Made by a program: the position numbers and the translations under genes
The notes under the pieces: model-generated
What the model was told of the DNA's origin: nothing
Databases searched by the model: none
Seen by the model: only the letters and a program-made list of their open reading frames with translations
Part shown: one piece after another, positions 6,101 through 14,033 of the stretch
Numbering within the stretch: position 1 is the stretch's first letter
Layout: each line of letters opens with the position of its first letter
DNA from: JAFDVL01 sp043736395
Lineage (GTDB): Bacteria > Acidobacteriota > Blastocatellia > RBC074
Length of the DNA stretch: 15,356 bases
Direction of reading: 5' to 3'
Assembly (NCBI GenBank): GCA_043736395.1
Contig: JAYTCQ010000418.1
Coordinates: 1 to 15,356, forward strand

Positions 6101-7885
6101 TTATAAATTCCCGCGTTTCATCTCCGCCGCCAAATGATCGCACGACCTCCACGCCAGAGCCATAATCGTCCACGTAGGATTTTGATTTGCGGCACTGACG
6201 TGGCTGCTGCCGTCTACGACAAAGAGATTTTTTACATCGTGGGATTGCTGGTACTGATTCAGCACCGAAGTCTTCACATCATTGCCCATCCGCGCCGTAC
6301 CCATTTCGTGAATTGACCATCCTTCGGTCAATGGATTTGCATTCGTGCTGACGATTTCGAGCTTGGCGGCTTCGAACATTTCCTTCGCGCTTTCGGCCAT
6401 GTCGGCGCACATTTTCTTTTCATTATCGCTGAATTTGTAATTAAATTTCAGCACCGGAATGCCCCATTTATCTTTCACCTTTGGATCAAGTTCGACGAAA
6501 TTTTCATATCGTGCCAGCACTTCGCCGAAGCCGCTCATGCTGATGTACGCGCCGCCGTAATCGCGGACTTTTTTCTTGTAGCTTTTACCAAATCCCGCGT
6601 GTCCGGTTTCGGGCATCATCTTGTTTCCGCCGCCGCCTTCAAATCCGTAGCCGCGAATAAAGTTCGGATTTTTCTCTTTCAAATTACGAAATCTCGCAAC
6701 GTAAAAAGCTCCCGGACGCCCATCATCATTGGTTCTTGGTTGACCGATGCGATCTTTGACTAAGGCTACGACTTCCGGCCCCATCACGTGTTCGCAGAAA
6801 TTATGTCCGACGTGTTGACTGGAATTTCCGATGCCGTTCGGATGCTGTTTGGATTTTGACAGCAACATCAATCGCGCAGATTCCAGCGTCGAAGCCGCCA
6901 GCACTACGGTCTTGCCTTTGGCTTCGTAGCTCTGACGCGTTTCGGTATCAATAAATCGTACGCCGCGAGCGTTGCCTGTGTTTGGATCAACGACAATTTC
7001 CGCCACCGTCGCGTTAGTTCTGAGCGTCAGATTTCCTGTTTCCTGCGCCGGATAAATCAGTCCTGTTGGCGAATCAAAAGCCGCGTGAATATCGCATCCA
7101 CCAGGACGCCGTGCACAGGCTCCGCGCCCGAAACATTGACTGCGAAATTTTGCGTGCGGGAGTTTTTCCGTCATCACTCCGGCACGATACGGAGTCAGCG
7201 TTCTGCCCATTCCGGCGAGGACTCCGCGCAAATTCATTTCAGCATCGGTGAGCTTATACGGACGCTGAAAAATGCTGTCCGGCAAGTGCGGCAAATTTTC
7301 GTTGTGACCGGAAATCCCGAGCAATAAATCCACTTTGTCGTAGTAAGGCTGAATGTCTTTATATTCAATCGGCCAATTCACGCCGTAGCCGTCACGCGAT
7401 GCGGCTTTGAAATCGTAATCGCTCAGGCGCAGCGCGAGGCGTCCCCAAATATTTGTCTTTCCTCCGAGCAACCGCGCACGTACCCAGGCGTAATTTGTGC
7501 CCGTATACGGATGATCTTTTTCGTCTACGACAATATTTTTGGCGTAATCAGAACCGTTCCATGTTCCGACGTAAGAGTGCACTTTTTTGTAGCGCGAATT
7601 CGCGGCGTACGGTGGATTCTTTTTATTGTATGCATCCGCTGTTATCGCGTGATGGTCGGCAGGTCTATCGCCACGCCTTGGATGTTCATACGGCCATTCG
7701 GTGGAGCGCAGCTCTTTATCAATATCTATTTTTTTTCCAGCTTCAAGCAGGAGAACTTTTAGGCCATGATTGGTCAGGACGTACGCCGCCATTCCCCCAG
7801 CTGCGCCGGAGCCGATGACGATCGCATCGTAGGTTTTATTGAGGTCAACTTCTTTCGGTTGTGGTGGAGCAAAATTGAAGAGCAT
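6101..7885 (-). CDS. GMC family FAD-dependent oxidoreductase
   Basis: This 594-residue flavoprotein oxidises alcohol or sugar substrates using FAD. The N-terminal Rossmann motif is AIVIGSGAAGGMAAY (21-35) with VLLLEAGKK (45-52). The GMC signature VRARLLGGKTNIWGR (135-149) follows. Near the C-terminus, SIHEMGTARMG (524-534) has the active-site His526 and NQNPTWTIMALAWR carries the partner Asn569. The C-terminal pattern is that of gluconate-2-dehydrogenase large-subunit-like GMC enzymes. A cysteine stretch, CFGRGACARRPGGCD (251-265), sits where some relatives carry a cysteine cluster. No Tat signal is visible. AAAGGA lies 8-9 nt before the ATG. It is 47 nt downstream of the zinc-ribbon gene and 50 nt upstream of a small membrane gene. 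The substrate and electron acceptor are unknown; no cytochrome or small subunit is nearby. Confidence 0.9.
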   Translation of the reverse strand: MLFNFAPPQPKEVDLNKTYDAIVIGSGAAGGMAAYVLTNHGLKVLLLEAGKKIDIDKELRSTEWPYEHPRRGDRPADHHAITADAYNKKNPPYAANSRYKKVHSYVGTWNGSDYAKNIVVDEKDHPYTGTNYAWVRARLLGGKTNIWGRLALRLSDYDFKAASRDGYGVNWPIEYKDIQPYYDKVDLLLGISGHNENLPHLPDSIFQRPYKLTDAEMNLRGVLAGMGRTLTPYRAGVMTEKLPHAKFRSQCFGRGACARRPGGCDIHAAFDSPTGLIYPAQETGNLTLRTNATVAEIVVDPNTGNARGVRFIDTETRQSYEAKGKTVVLAASTLESARLMLLSKSKQHPNGIGNSSQHVGHNFCEHVMGPEVVALVKDRIGQPRTNDDGRPGAFYVARFRNLKEKNPNFIRGYGFEGGGGNKMMPETGHAGFGKSYKKKVRDYGGAYISMSGFGEVLARYENFVELDPKVKDKWGIPVLKFNYKFSDNEKKMCADMAESAKEMFEAAKLEIVSTNANPLTEGWSIHEMGTARMGNDVKTSVLNQYQQSHDVKNLFVVDGSSHVSAANQNPTWTIMALAWRSCDHLAAEMKRGNL

Positions 7886-7932
7886 TCGGTTTTCCTTTCA
7901 GTCTGCACATTTTGCGCCGATTGGAATACAAG

Positions 7933-8403
7933 TCAACCCAAATGCCGTGTTGTATGTTCGGTGATGCTTTGTGGTGGAAGCGGTTGTGTCGTGGTTGAAA
8001 TAGTGTTTTGCGTCGCTGATGGTAGCGGAGTCGTGACCGGAGGTGCGCTAACATTTTGTACGGCTTTCCATTCCTCAGAGGCAAAATAAAGCTGTCCAAG
8101 TCCTTTGCCGAGCGATGAAAATCCGCCGCAGATTAATCCTAGCGATACCCAGGGAATATAAGGAAATCGCATCGTTAAATACAAAAAAATCGCAGCGATT
8201 AAGAGTCCAGCACCAGTGGCAGTATTCGTAATTGCCGTCGAAAATTGCTTTGTATATTTGGCACGAGCTTCGGATAAAAATCCCGGATTCAGAGATGCAT
8301 TGGTAGGATTCAGCGCACTAAAAATTGCACTGAGATTAGTTCCGCAAGTTGTACAGAATTTCTTTTCTTCAGGTTGTTGGTTTCCACAAGTTGGACAGTA
8401 CAT
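7933..8403 (-). CDS. Zinc-ribbon membrane protein, 156 aa
   Basis: Starting at the ATG at 8403 gives MYCPTCGNQQPEEKKFCTTC, a canonical short zinc ribbon with Cys3, Cys6, Cys17 and Cys20. GAAAGG upstream (about 8 nt) supports this start over the longer frame from 8442. A linker leads to two hydrophobic segments (about 57-78 and 81-101) and a threonine/proline-rich tail (about 118-156). Such zinc-ribbon plus TM proteins are common and mostly uncharacterised. It is first in a - strand cluster followed 47 nt later by the GMC oxidoreductase, so co-transcription is likely. A functional link between the two is not shown by the sequence. Confidence 0.8.
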   Translation of the reverse strand: MYCPTCGNQQPEEKKFCTTCGTNLSAIFSALNPTNASLNPGFLSEARAKYTKQFSTAITNTATGAGLLIAAIFLYLTMRFPYIPWVSLGLICGGFSSLGKGLGQLYFASEEWKAVQNVSAPPVTTPLPSATQNTISTTTQPLPPQSITEHTTRHLG

Positions 8404-8497
8404 AATCTTCGCCTTTCGCTGTTGCCAATCATCGGGTTGCAAGAAATAACGATGGGCAAACGGAAATAGTTTCGCTTTTTCGCCTCACCTCGCCCGC

Positions 8498-8526
8498 TTG
8501 ACAGTATCCCATGTGAATGGCAGAAT
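8498..8526 (+). promoter_or_regulatory. Promoter of the tRNA-Arg gene
   Basis: A perfect TTGACA (8498-8503) is followed after 17 nt by CAGAAT (8521-8526, 4/6 match). This places the start about 7 nt before the mature tRNA 5' end. It lies between the divergent zinc-ribbon gene and the tRNA. Confidence 0.6.
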
Positions 8527-8539
8527 GCCCATTCCTTTT

Positions 8540-8616
8540 GCGCCCGTAGCTCAGCTGGATAGAGCGCTTGACTACGAATCAAGAGGTCGCATGTTCGAAT
8601 CATGCCGGGCGCACCA
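8540..8616 (+). tRNA. tRNA-Arg (anticodon ACG)
   Basis: The 77 nt cloverleaf is complete. The acceptor GCGCCCG pairs perfectly with CGGGCGC (8606-8612); the discriminator is A and the CCA end is encoded (8614-8616). The D arm has AGCTCAGCTGGATAGAGC. The anticodon stem is CTTGA/TCAAG with loop CTACGAA, giving anticodon ACG (reads CGU, and CGC/CGA after inosine editing). The T arm is GCATG TTCGAAT CATGC. It is a single tRNA gene with its own promoter and terminator. No integrase or attachment-site duplication is seen beside it. Confidence 0.97.
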
Positions 8617-8634
8617 ATCTAAAAACAAATATGA

Positions 8635-8667
8635 AGGGTAGCGTAAAAAGCTACCCTGTTTTGTTTC
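8635..8667 (+). terminator. Intrinsic terminator after tRNA-Arg
   Basis: The perfect stem AGGGTAGC (8635-8642) and GCTACCCT (8650-8657), with a 7 nt loop, is followed by GTTTTGTTT. It begins 18 nt after the tRNA 3' end. Confidence 0.85.
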
Positions 8668-8779
8668 TACAGAACAAAGATTTTTATTTTAATAAATCTT
8701 TAATTTCCATAAGCTCAATAAATCCTTGCAATTCTAACCATCAAAAAAATACCGCTCAACCCTGGCGATGCTGTCTTCA

Positions 8780-8847
8780 AAGCACTAGGCGTTTAATAAA
8801 GCCTTTTCTACTGTCTTGCCTGGCTCGGCATTTTTAGCCTAGTACTT
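8780..8847. repeat. Inverted repeat directly upstream of the receptor promoter
   Basis: AAGCACTAGGC (8780-8790) and GCCTAGTACTT (8837-8847) are complementary at 10 of 11 positions and flank 46 nt. The right arm ends 2 nt before the -35. It may be a regulator binding region, a degenerate repeat or chance structure. Confidence 0.4.
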
Positions 8848-8849
8848 AC

Positions 8850-8878
8850 TTGACTTGAGTAATAGTTAACCCTATGAT
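8850..8878 (+). promoter_or_regulatory. Strong sigma-70 promoter for the TonB-dependent receptor
   Basis: TTGACT (8850-8855) and TATGAT (8873-8878), each 5/6 to consensus, are separated by exactly 17 nt. The predicted start is near 8885, giving a leader of about 210 nt before the ATG at 9099. Confidence 0.7.
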
Positions 8879-8938
8879 TGGTGCGCTATATTTCCCCAAC
8901 AGTTTTTATTTCATTCTAGCTTTGCAAATTATTTACTG

Positions 8939-9073
8939 ATGATTTCGGAGTCAGGTAAGGATGTTCAAACAGGCGATTTTCGTCTTCTTGATCAGGCTCC
9001 CTTGCTAACCGATCTCGAAAGAAATGATAAGAAGTTTTTTTCCTCGCCCGGAAGACTTTTTCAATTCGCTTAA
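8939..9073 (+). CDS. Possible 44-residue leader peptide
   Basis: ATG at 8939 opens a 44-codon frame (MISESGKDVQTGDFRLLDQA and onward) ending with TAA at 9071-9073, 25 nt before the receptor start. It lies wholly inside the predicted mRNA leader. There is no Shine-Dalgarno, no signal sequence and no recognisable family, so it may be chance. Confidence 0.2.
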   Translation: MISESGKDVQTGDFRLLDQAPLLTDLERNDKKFFSSPGRLFQFA

Positions 9074-9098
9074 CCGAAAACTACAAAAGGAGAACACG

Positions 9099-12000
9099 AT
9101 GTCTAAGAAATTAGCATACCTCAAAGATGTACGGATGGGTGTGTTACTGGCTCTTTGGCTGGCAACTGTAGTGCTGTCTGTCACAGGATTTGCACAAAGC
9201 AGTAACGCTACGCTGAATGGCACAGTGACTGATCCGTCAGGCGCTGTCGTACCAAACGCAGAGCTGGTTTTAACCAATATAGCCACGAAGACGGAGGCAA
9301 AATTTACCTCTAGCGAGCGCGGAGAATTTACCTTCCGGAATCTCACGCCGGGGACTTATGACCTGCAAGTTTCCAAGTCTGGATTCCAGGCGTATTTGCG
9401 CAAGGGAATCATTCTCACCATTAATCAAAATGCTACCTCGAATGTTGCACTTCAGGTGGGCGGCGCAACCGATACTGTAACCGTTGTTGGCGATGCGTCT
9501 GCCATCAATTTTGAAAACGCCACGGTGCAGGGCGGAGTTTCACCAGAGACTCTGAATAACCTGCCAATCGTCGTGGGTGGAGCACCGCGTTCGTCGGTTG
9601 GACTCGCCGTCTTATTACCCGGCGTTTCTACCGGAGCCAGCGGCAACGCTTTCGATGCCCGTATCAATGGCGGTCTGCAATCGGGCGACGAAGCCGTGCT
9701 GGACGGCGTCAGCATGCAACAGGGCTACATGAATCAAAGCGGCATGGTTTCGCTGCAAGGGGATTTCCAGATGTCGCCTGACATGGTCAGCGAAGTCAAA
9801 ATCATCACTTCAAGTTATGACGCGCAGTATGGTTCCACGACTTCCGGTCAGTTGCAGGTCGTCACGAAATCAGGCGGCGCGCAATATCACGGAGCGGCTT
9901 TTGAATATCACCGCAACCGATCTTTGAATGCTCGTCAATGGAACGCCACCAGCCGTCCATTCAATATTCAAAATAATTACGGAGCCAATCTTGGCGGCCC
10001 CGTCAAAATTCCCTGGCTCTACAAAGGCGAAGGAACGCATAAGACTTTCTTTTATTTCAATTGGGAATCTTTCAGAGCCGCAGGCGGCGCGACAGTTCCT
10101 ACTTTTTCTATTCCATCAACAAAGGCGCGGATTGGCGATTTCACTGATTGGAAAGATGCGAACGGGCAATTAATTCCCGTGTATGATCCGACCACAACCC
10201 GTGCGAATCCGGCTTACAATTCGGCTTTGGCGGCTTCAGCAACCAATCAACCATTCTTACGTGATCAGGTCAGTTGTAACGGTGTGCTGAATGTGATTTG
10301 CGCTAACCGAATTAATAATTCGATTGCGGCGGCTTACCTAAAGTTTATGCCTGCCACCAATCGCCCTGGCGAACTGAATAATTACATTCTACCGCGAGCA
10401 GTTCCGAATTCACTGATTAACGGATCGAATGTGTATCTGGCCAAAGTGGATCATTACATCGGCGACAAAGACCATTTCTCCTTTACCTATTGGGGACAAT
10501 TTGCGGCGATCAATATTGCTTCGGCTTTACCGGCAGAAATTGCTACGGAAAGCCCGACGACACCGCAAAATTCTCCGATTCCGCGCTTCAACTGGGAACA
10601 CACGTTCAGCCCTAAATTGACGCATCATTTTTCGATGGGTTATTTGAACCGCAACGAGGGATACGGTTCATTAAATTTGGGAGTGAATTTGCCCAAGATT
10701 ACGGGTGTTGCCAGTCAGGATTATTTGCCGCAATTTAGTTTTGGTGATGGTTTCACCAACATTAGTAATAGCTCTGGCATCAATGCCAGAAACATTACGA
10801 CGCGGCCTACCTGGGTTGCCAACAATATTTTGAGTTGGGTAGTTGGCAATCATACGCTGAAGTTTGGCGGTGAATGGCGAAATGCTGGTGGAAATATTCG
10901 GGCCGGAAACAACGAATCTGGCAGCTTCAGTTTCGGACGCGATACAACCAGTTTACCGTTTGTGACCAGCGGTCATCCGATAGCTGGATTTTTGCTGGGA
11001 GCTGTGAGCAATGCCAACGTTGACTTCCGCACAGTCAGCGCGTGGTATCCGCGTCAGAACGCTTACGTCGTTCACGCGGGTGATACCTGGAAAATGACGC
11101 AGAAGCTTACCGTCAATTATGGTTTGCGTTGGGATGTTTTCACACCGATGCGTGAGAAATTCAACCGCTTATCATTCTTTGATCCGGTCGGTGCGAACTC
11201 AGGAGCCGGTGGTCGTCCGGGACGATTAGCGTTTGCCGGAACCGGATATGGAACTGCCAGTTTTGGGGCTGATTTCCCTGAAAAAACCTGGAAAAAAGGT
11301 TTTGCTCCGCGTTTAGGCGTGGCGTATTCCTGGGATCAGAAAACCGTAGTCCGCGCCGGATATGGAATTTTCTTTGCGCAGGCATTTTATCCAGGTTGGG
11401 GCGGAGGTATGTCGCTGGACGGACTTAACCTCAATCAGAGTTTCAGCACAAGTGGATTTAATGGAATCGTTCCAGCGTTTTATTTGCAGAACGGCTTTCC
11501 GCAAAACTTCACTCGTCCACCGTTCATCAAGGATGACTTCCGAAATGGTCAGGGCATTTTATATCGTCCGACCGACGCGAATCGCCGTCCATATTCACAG
11601 CAATGGAACTTAACCATTGAGCGCGAAATGCCTGGCACCGTTAACGTCAGCGTGGCCTATGTTGGTAGTAAAGGAACCCGCCTTCCATCAAGCCTGCAAC
11701 CACTGAATGTACTCAATCCCAACGACACTAAGGTCAAGGCTTTGGGTGCTGATTTGTTGCAGAATTTTGCAGCAGGCGAAACCGTTAAGTTTGCTGGAAC
11801 CGCCAGGGAAGTTCGCATTCCTTATGCTGGATGGGTTTCGCAAATGACTGGCTGTAATCCTTCGGTGGCGCAGGCTCTTCTGCCTTATCCGCAGTATTGC
11901 AGTTCGCTGACTGGATTGAATGAAAATCAAGGCAACTCGGTTTACCATTCATTGCAGGTCAAAGCTGAGAAGCGTTTCAGCAAAGGCGTCTTCATGCTGG

Positions 12001-12737
12001 TTTCTTATACCAAGGCCAAATTGATTACTGACGCAGCTGACAACACACAACGCGAAGCCAGCACCTGGAACGGTTCCCAAGGCGTGATCTCACCATTTGA
12101 GCGGCGTCGCAGCCGTTCGCTCGCGCCTGATGACGTTCCGCAAATTCTGTCAGCGACGTTCGTTTACGAATTGCCGATTGGCAAAAATAAACGGTTCTTG
12201 AATAGCGGCATCGGAAGCGTCGTGTTAGGTGGATGGCAAGCCAGCACGATTTTCCGTGCTTCAAAAGGCACGCCGTATTTCTTCCGTTCAAGTCAGTGCA
12301 ATATTCCTGGCGAATTTCGTCAGGGATGCTTGCCTGGCATCAAGGCCGGAGCTGATCCTTTCTTACAGGACATCAACAAGTTCGACCCCGGGAAAGGCCC
12401 GCTTTTCAACATCAATTCATTTGAACCGCTGGCGGCGTTCAATACTTTTGGATATACCGGGTCAGGTTCGCGCGTCACTAATTTCAGAGGTCCGACATTT
12501 AAGAATCAGGATTTCTCAATTATCAAAAACACGCGAATTCTTGAAAAGGTTAATTTTCAGATTCGGGCGGAGTTCTTCAATATGTGGAATCAACATCGTT
12601 TCATTGATGCTGGCGGTTTCAATATTGGTGGAAACTTCCCGTTTGATACGAACCTTGCGAGTCCAAATTTTGGCAAATGGACGGGAGGCGTTAGCTCTCC
12701 GCGTACCGTGCAACTTGGCGCTCGTGTAGAGTTCTAA
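9099..12737 (+). CDS. TonB-dependent receptor with carboxypeptidase-regulatory-like domain (Oar-like)
   Basis: This 1212-residue outer-membrane protein probably takes up a large substrate, such as a glycan, peptide or iron complex, energised by TonB. The ATG at 9099 has AGGAG at 6 nt spacing; the frame back to 9024 is rejected. A signal peptide covers residues 1-33 (cleavage near GFAQS). Residues 36-118 form a carboxypeptidase-regulatory beta-sandwich (LNGTVTDPSGAVVPNAEL, FRNLTPGTYDLQV). A TonB-box-like stretch, TDTVTVVGD (124-132), follows. The plug then runs with LDGVSMQQG and VKIITSSYDAQYGSTTSGQL. A long beta-barrel follows, ending ...RTVQLGARVEF with the terminal aromatic Phe needed for barrel insertion. 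The architecture is characteristic of the expanded Acidobacteriota receptor family. No SusD-like partner or degradative gene is adjacent, so the ligand cannot be inferred. It is monocistronic, with its own promoter and terminator. Confidence 0.93.
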   Translation: MSKKLAYLKDVRMGVLLALWLATVVLSVTGFAQSSNATLNGTVTDPSGAVVPNAELVLTNIATKTEAKFTSSERGEFTFRNLTPGTYDLQVSKSGFQAYLRKGIILTINQNATSNVALQVGGATDTVTVVGDASAINFENATVQGGVSPETLNNLPIVVGGAPRSSVGLAVLLPGVSTGASGNAFDARINGGLQSGDEAVLDGVSMQQGYMNQSGMVSLQGDFQMSPDMVSEVKIITSSYDAQYGSTTSGQLQVVTKSGGAQYHGAAFEYHRNRSLNARQWNATSRPFNIQNNYGANLGGPVKIPWLYKGEGTHKTFFYFNWESFRAAGGATVPTFSIPSTKARIGDFTDWKDANGQLIPVYDPTTTRANPAYNSALAASATNQPFLRDQVSCNGVLNVICANRINNSIAAAYLKFMPATNRPGELNNYILPRAVPNSLINGSNVYLAKVDHYIGDKDHFSFTYWGQFAAINIASALPAEIATESPTTPQNSPIPRFNWEHTFSPKLTHHFSMGYLNRNEGYGSLNLGVNLPKITGVASQDYLPQFSFGDGFTNISNSSGINARNITTRPTWVANNILSWVVGNHTLKFGGEWRNAGGNIRAGNNESGSFSFGRDTTSLPFVTSGHPIAGFLLGAVSNANVDFRTVSAWYPRQNAYVVHAGDTWKMTQKLTVNYGLRWDVFTPMREKFNRLSFFDPVGANSGAGGRPGRLAFAGTGYGTASFGADFPEKTWKKGFAPRLGVAYSWDQKTVVRAGYGIFFAQAFYPGWGGGMSLDGLNLNQSFSTSGFNGIVPAFYLQNGFPQNFTRPPFIKDDFRNGQGILYRPTDANRRPYSQQWNLTIEREMPGTVNVSVAYVGSKGTRLPSSLQPLNVLNPNDTKVKALGADLLQNFAAGETVKFAGTAREVRIPYAGWVSQMTGCNPSVAQALLPYPQYCSSLTGLNENQGNSVYHSLQVKAEKRFSKGVFMLVSYTKAKLITDAADNTQREASTWNGSQGVISPFERRRSRSLAPDDVPQILSATFVYELPIGKNKRFLNSGIGSVVLGGWQASTIFRASKGTPYFFRSSQCNIPGEFRQGCLPGIKAGADPFLQDINKFDPGKGPLFNINSFEPLAAFNTFGYTGSGSRVTNFRGPTFKNQDFSIIKNTRILEKVNFQIRAEFFNMWNQHRFIDAGGFNIGGNFPFDTNLASPNFGKWTGGVSSPRTVQLGARVEF

Positions 12738-12758
12738 GATTTCATTTGCTTAAAATTC

Positions 12759-12804
12759 AGCGTCACTTCCTGTCAATCAGAGGGTGACGCTTTTTTTATT
12801 TTTT
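12759..12804 (+). terminator. Intrinsic terminator of the TonB-dependent receptor gene
   Basis: AGCGTCAC (12759-12766) pairs perfectly with GTGACGCT (12784-12791). The stem runs into TTTTTTTATTTTTT (12791-12804). It begins 21 nt after the stop codon. Confidence 0.9.
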
Positions 12805-12831
12805 CGGTGTAGCTGAGATTTACGGGAAGCC

Positions 12832-12859
12832 TTAACGGACAGAAAATTAATGTTATAGT
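12832..12859 (+). promoter_or_regulatory. galT promoter candidate, leaderless arrangement
   Basis: TTAACG (12832-12837, 4/6) and TATAGT (12854-12859, 5/6) have a 16 nt spacer. The -10 ends 7 nt before the galT ATG and no Shine-Dalgarno is present, so the mRNA would start at or next to the initiation codon. Confidence 0.5.
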
Positions 12860-12866
12860 TGCGTGA

Positions 12867-13913
12867 ATGGACAACAACTTAAAGCTTCATCCACATCGGC
12901 GTTTTAATCCCTTAACAGGCGAATGGGTACTTGTTTCGCCACATCGAACACAGCGTCCGTGGCAGGGACAAATCGAAGAAACAGGTGCCGCCGCGCAACT
13001 GGCTTATGATCCAGATTGTTACCTGTGTCCGAGGAACAAACGTGCCGGTGGACATGAAAATTCCGACTACCAGCAAACCTTTGTTTTTGATAATGATTTT
13101 GCAGCGTTGAAGCCGGACACGCCTGATTTTGAATTTAACGAAAATAATTTACTCAAGGCGCGCAGCGAAGTCGGGCAATGCCGTGTTGTATGTTTTTCTC
13201 CTCGCCATGATTTGACGCTGGCGCGGATGACGGTACCGGATTTACGGGCTGTCGTTGATGTCTGGGCCAAAGAATTTGTCGCGCTCGGAAATTTGCCGAA
13301 CATAAATTCCGTGCAGATTTTTGAAAACCGTGGCGCGATGATGGGCAGCAGCAATCCGCATCCGCACGGGCAAATTTGGGCGAATGAAACGCTCCCGAAT
13401 GAATTAAACAAAGAACTGAATGCATTTCAGAATTATCCTGCGCAGCACGGCTCCGGCTTGCTTGCTGATTATCTAAAACTTGAATTATCCAAATCAGAAC
13501 GCATTGTTTGCGCCAACGAACATTTCGTCATCGTCGTTCCATTTTGGGCTGTCTGGCCTTTCGAAACGTTGCTGATTAGCCGCCGTCAAGTGACGGGATT
13601 GGATGAATTGAACGACGCAGAACGTACGGGGCTGGCTGAGATTTTGCAGCAAATCACCATTCGCTACGATAATCTTTTTAGAACTTCTTTTCCTTACACG
13701 ATGGGATTTCATCAACGCCCAACGGACGGTGGCGCGCATTCCGAATTTCACTTGCACGCGCATTTTTATCCGCCATTGCTGCGTTCGGCGACGGTGAAAA
13801 AATTTATGGTGGGCTATGAAATGTTGGGAATGCCGCAACGTGACATTACGCCGGAAGCGGCGGCGGAGCGATTGCGAGAGGTTTCATCAGTGCATTATTT
13901 AGAGGAAGAATAA
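12867..13913 (+). CDS. galT: Galactose-1-phosphate uridylyltransferase
   Basis: The 348-residue enzyme transfers UMP from UDP-glucose to galactose 1-phosphate in the Leloir pathway, through a covalent uridylyl-histidine. Its length equals that of the E. coli enzyme. HRRFNPLTGEWVLVSPHRTQ (10-29) is the family opening. The zinc site is formed by Cys51 and Cys54 (CYLC), His114 (SPRH) and His165. NPHPHGQIW (163-171) contains the nucleophile His167. HSEFHLHAHFYPPLLRS near the C-terminal third carries the second metal histidines. It looks intact. No galK, galE or galM is in the window, so galactose genes are scattered or the enzyme serves nucleotide-sugar balance. It follows the receptor terminator and appears to have its own promoter. 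Confidence 0.96.
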   Translation: MDNNLKLHPHRRFNPLTGEWVLVSPHRTQRPWQGQIEETGAAAQLAYDPDCYLCPRNKRAGGHENSDYQQTFVFDNDFAALKPDTPDFEFNENNLLKARSEVGQCRVVCFSPRHDLTLARMTVPDLRAVVDVWAKEFVALGNLPNINSVQIFENRGAMMGSSNPHPHGQIWANETLPNELNKELNAFQNYPAQHGSGLLADYLKLELSKSERIVCANEHFVIVVPFWAVWPFETLLISRRQVTGLDELNDAERTGLAEILQQITIRYDNLFRTSFPYTMGFHQRPTDGGAHSEFHLHAHFYPPLLRSATVKKFMVGYEMLGMPQRDITPEAAAERLREVSSVHYLEEE

Positions 13914-14032
13914 CTGGCAGGAAAAATGGGGGCAGGAAAAAAGAATGCTTTTGCAACCCAATAACAAGTTACGCCAACATTCGCTTGTACAGTTCTTTTT
14001 AAATTCTCTAATGATTCTTTTTTTCCTGCCAG
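13914..14032. repeat. 119 bp element with terminal inverted repeats between convergent genes
   Basis: CTGGCAGGAAAAA (13914-13926) is the exact reverse complement of TTTTTCCTGCCAG (14020-14032). A second, internal copy, GGCAGGAAAAAAGAAT (13931-13946), also pairs with 14014-14030 (one extra T). So the left end is duplicated and either copy can pair with the right end. The element begins immediately after the galT stop and ends 1 nt before the TPR gene stop. It encodes nothing. It may serve as a bidirectional transcript end or be a small MITE. Confidence 0.7.
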
Positions 14033-14033
14033 C

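Larger units (their letters stand above)
8617..9098 (+). other. Long non-coding leader between tRNA-Arg and the TonB-dependent receptor
   Basis: No convincing large gene lies here. From left to right it holds the tRNA terminator (8635-8667), a weak AAAGATTT/AAATCTTT hairpin (8676-8701), an inverted repeat (8780-8847), a near-consensus promoter (8850-8878) and a 5' leader of roughly 210 nt. That leader contains a possible 44-codon reading frame (8939-9073). The ribosome binding site of the receptor is AGGAG (9088-9092). No known riboswitch signature, for example a cobalamin box, is recognised. Confidence 0.6.

Noticed and set aside
8540..8670. tRNA-Arg as an integration site for a mobile element
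   Set aside because: No integrase and no repeat of the tRNA 3' end is present downstream in the window.
8310..8837. Open frames on both strands across the tRNA (8310-8603 minus, 8568-8837 plus)
   Set aside because: They run through tRNA-Arg and regulatory sequence, have no ribosome binding site and show low-complexity or tRNA-derived residues.
9024..9098. Upstream start of the receptor at 9024
   Set aside because: The extra 25 residues precede a strong AGGAG and a good signal peptide beginning at 9099.
8885..9098. Cobalamin or other known riboswitch in the receptor leader
   Set aside because: No recognisable conserved box was found; only generic hairpins are present.
12229..12729. 166-codon plus-strand frame inside the receptor gene
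   Set aside because: It is an out-of-frame shadow of the receptor, which has strong barrel features to its last residue.
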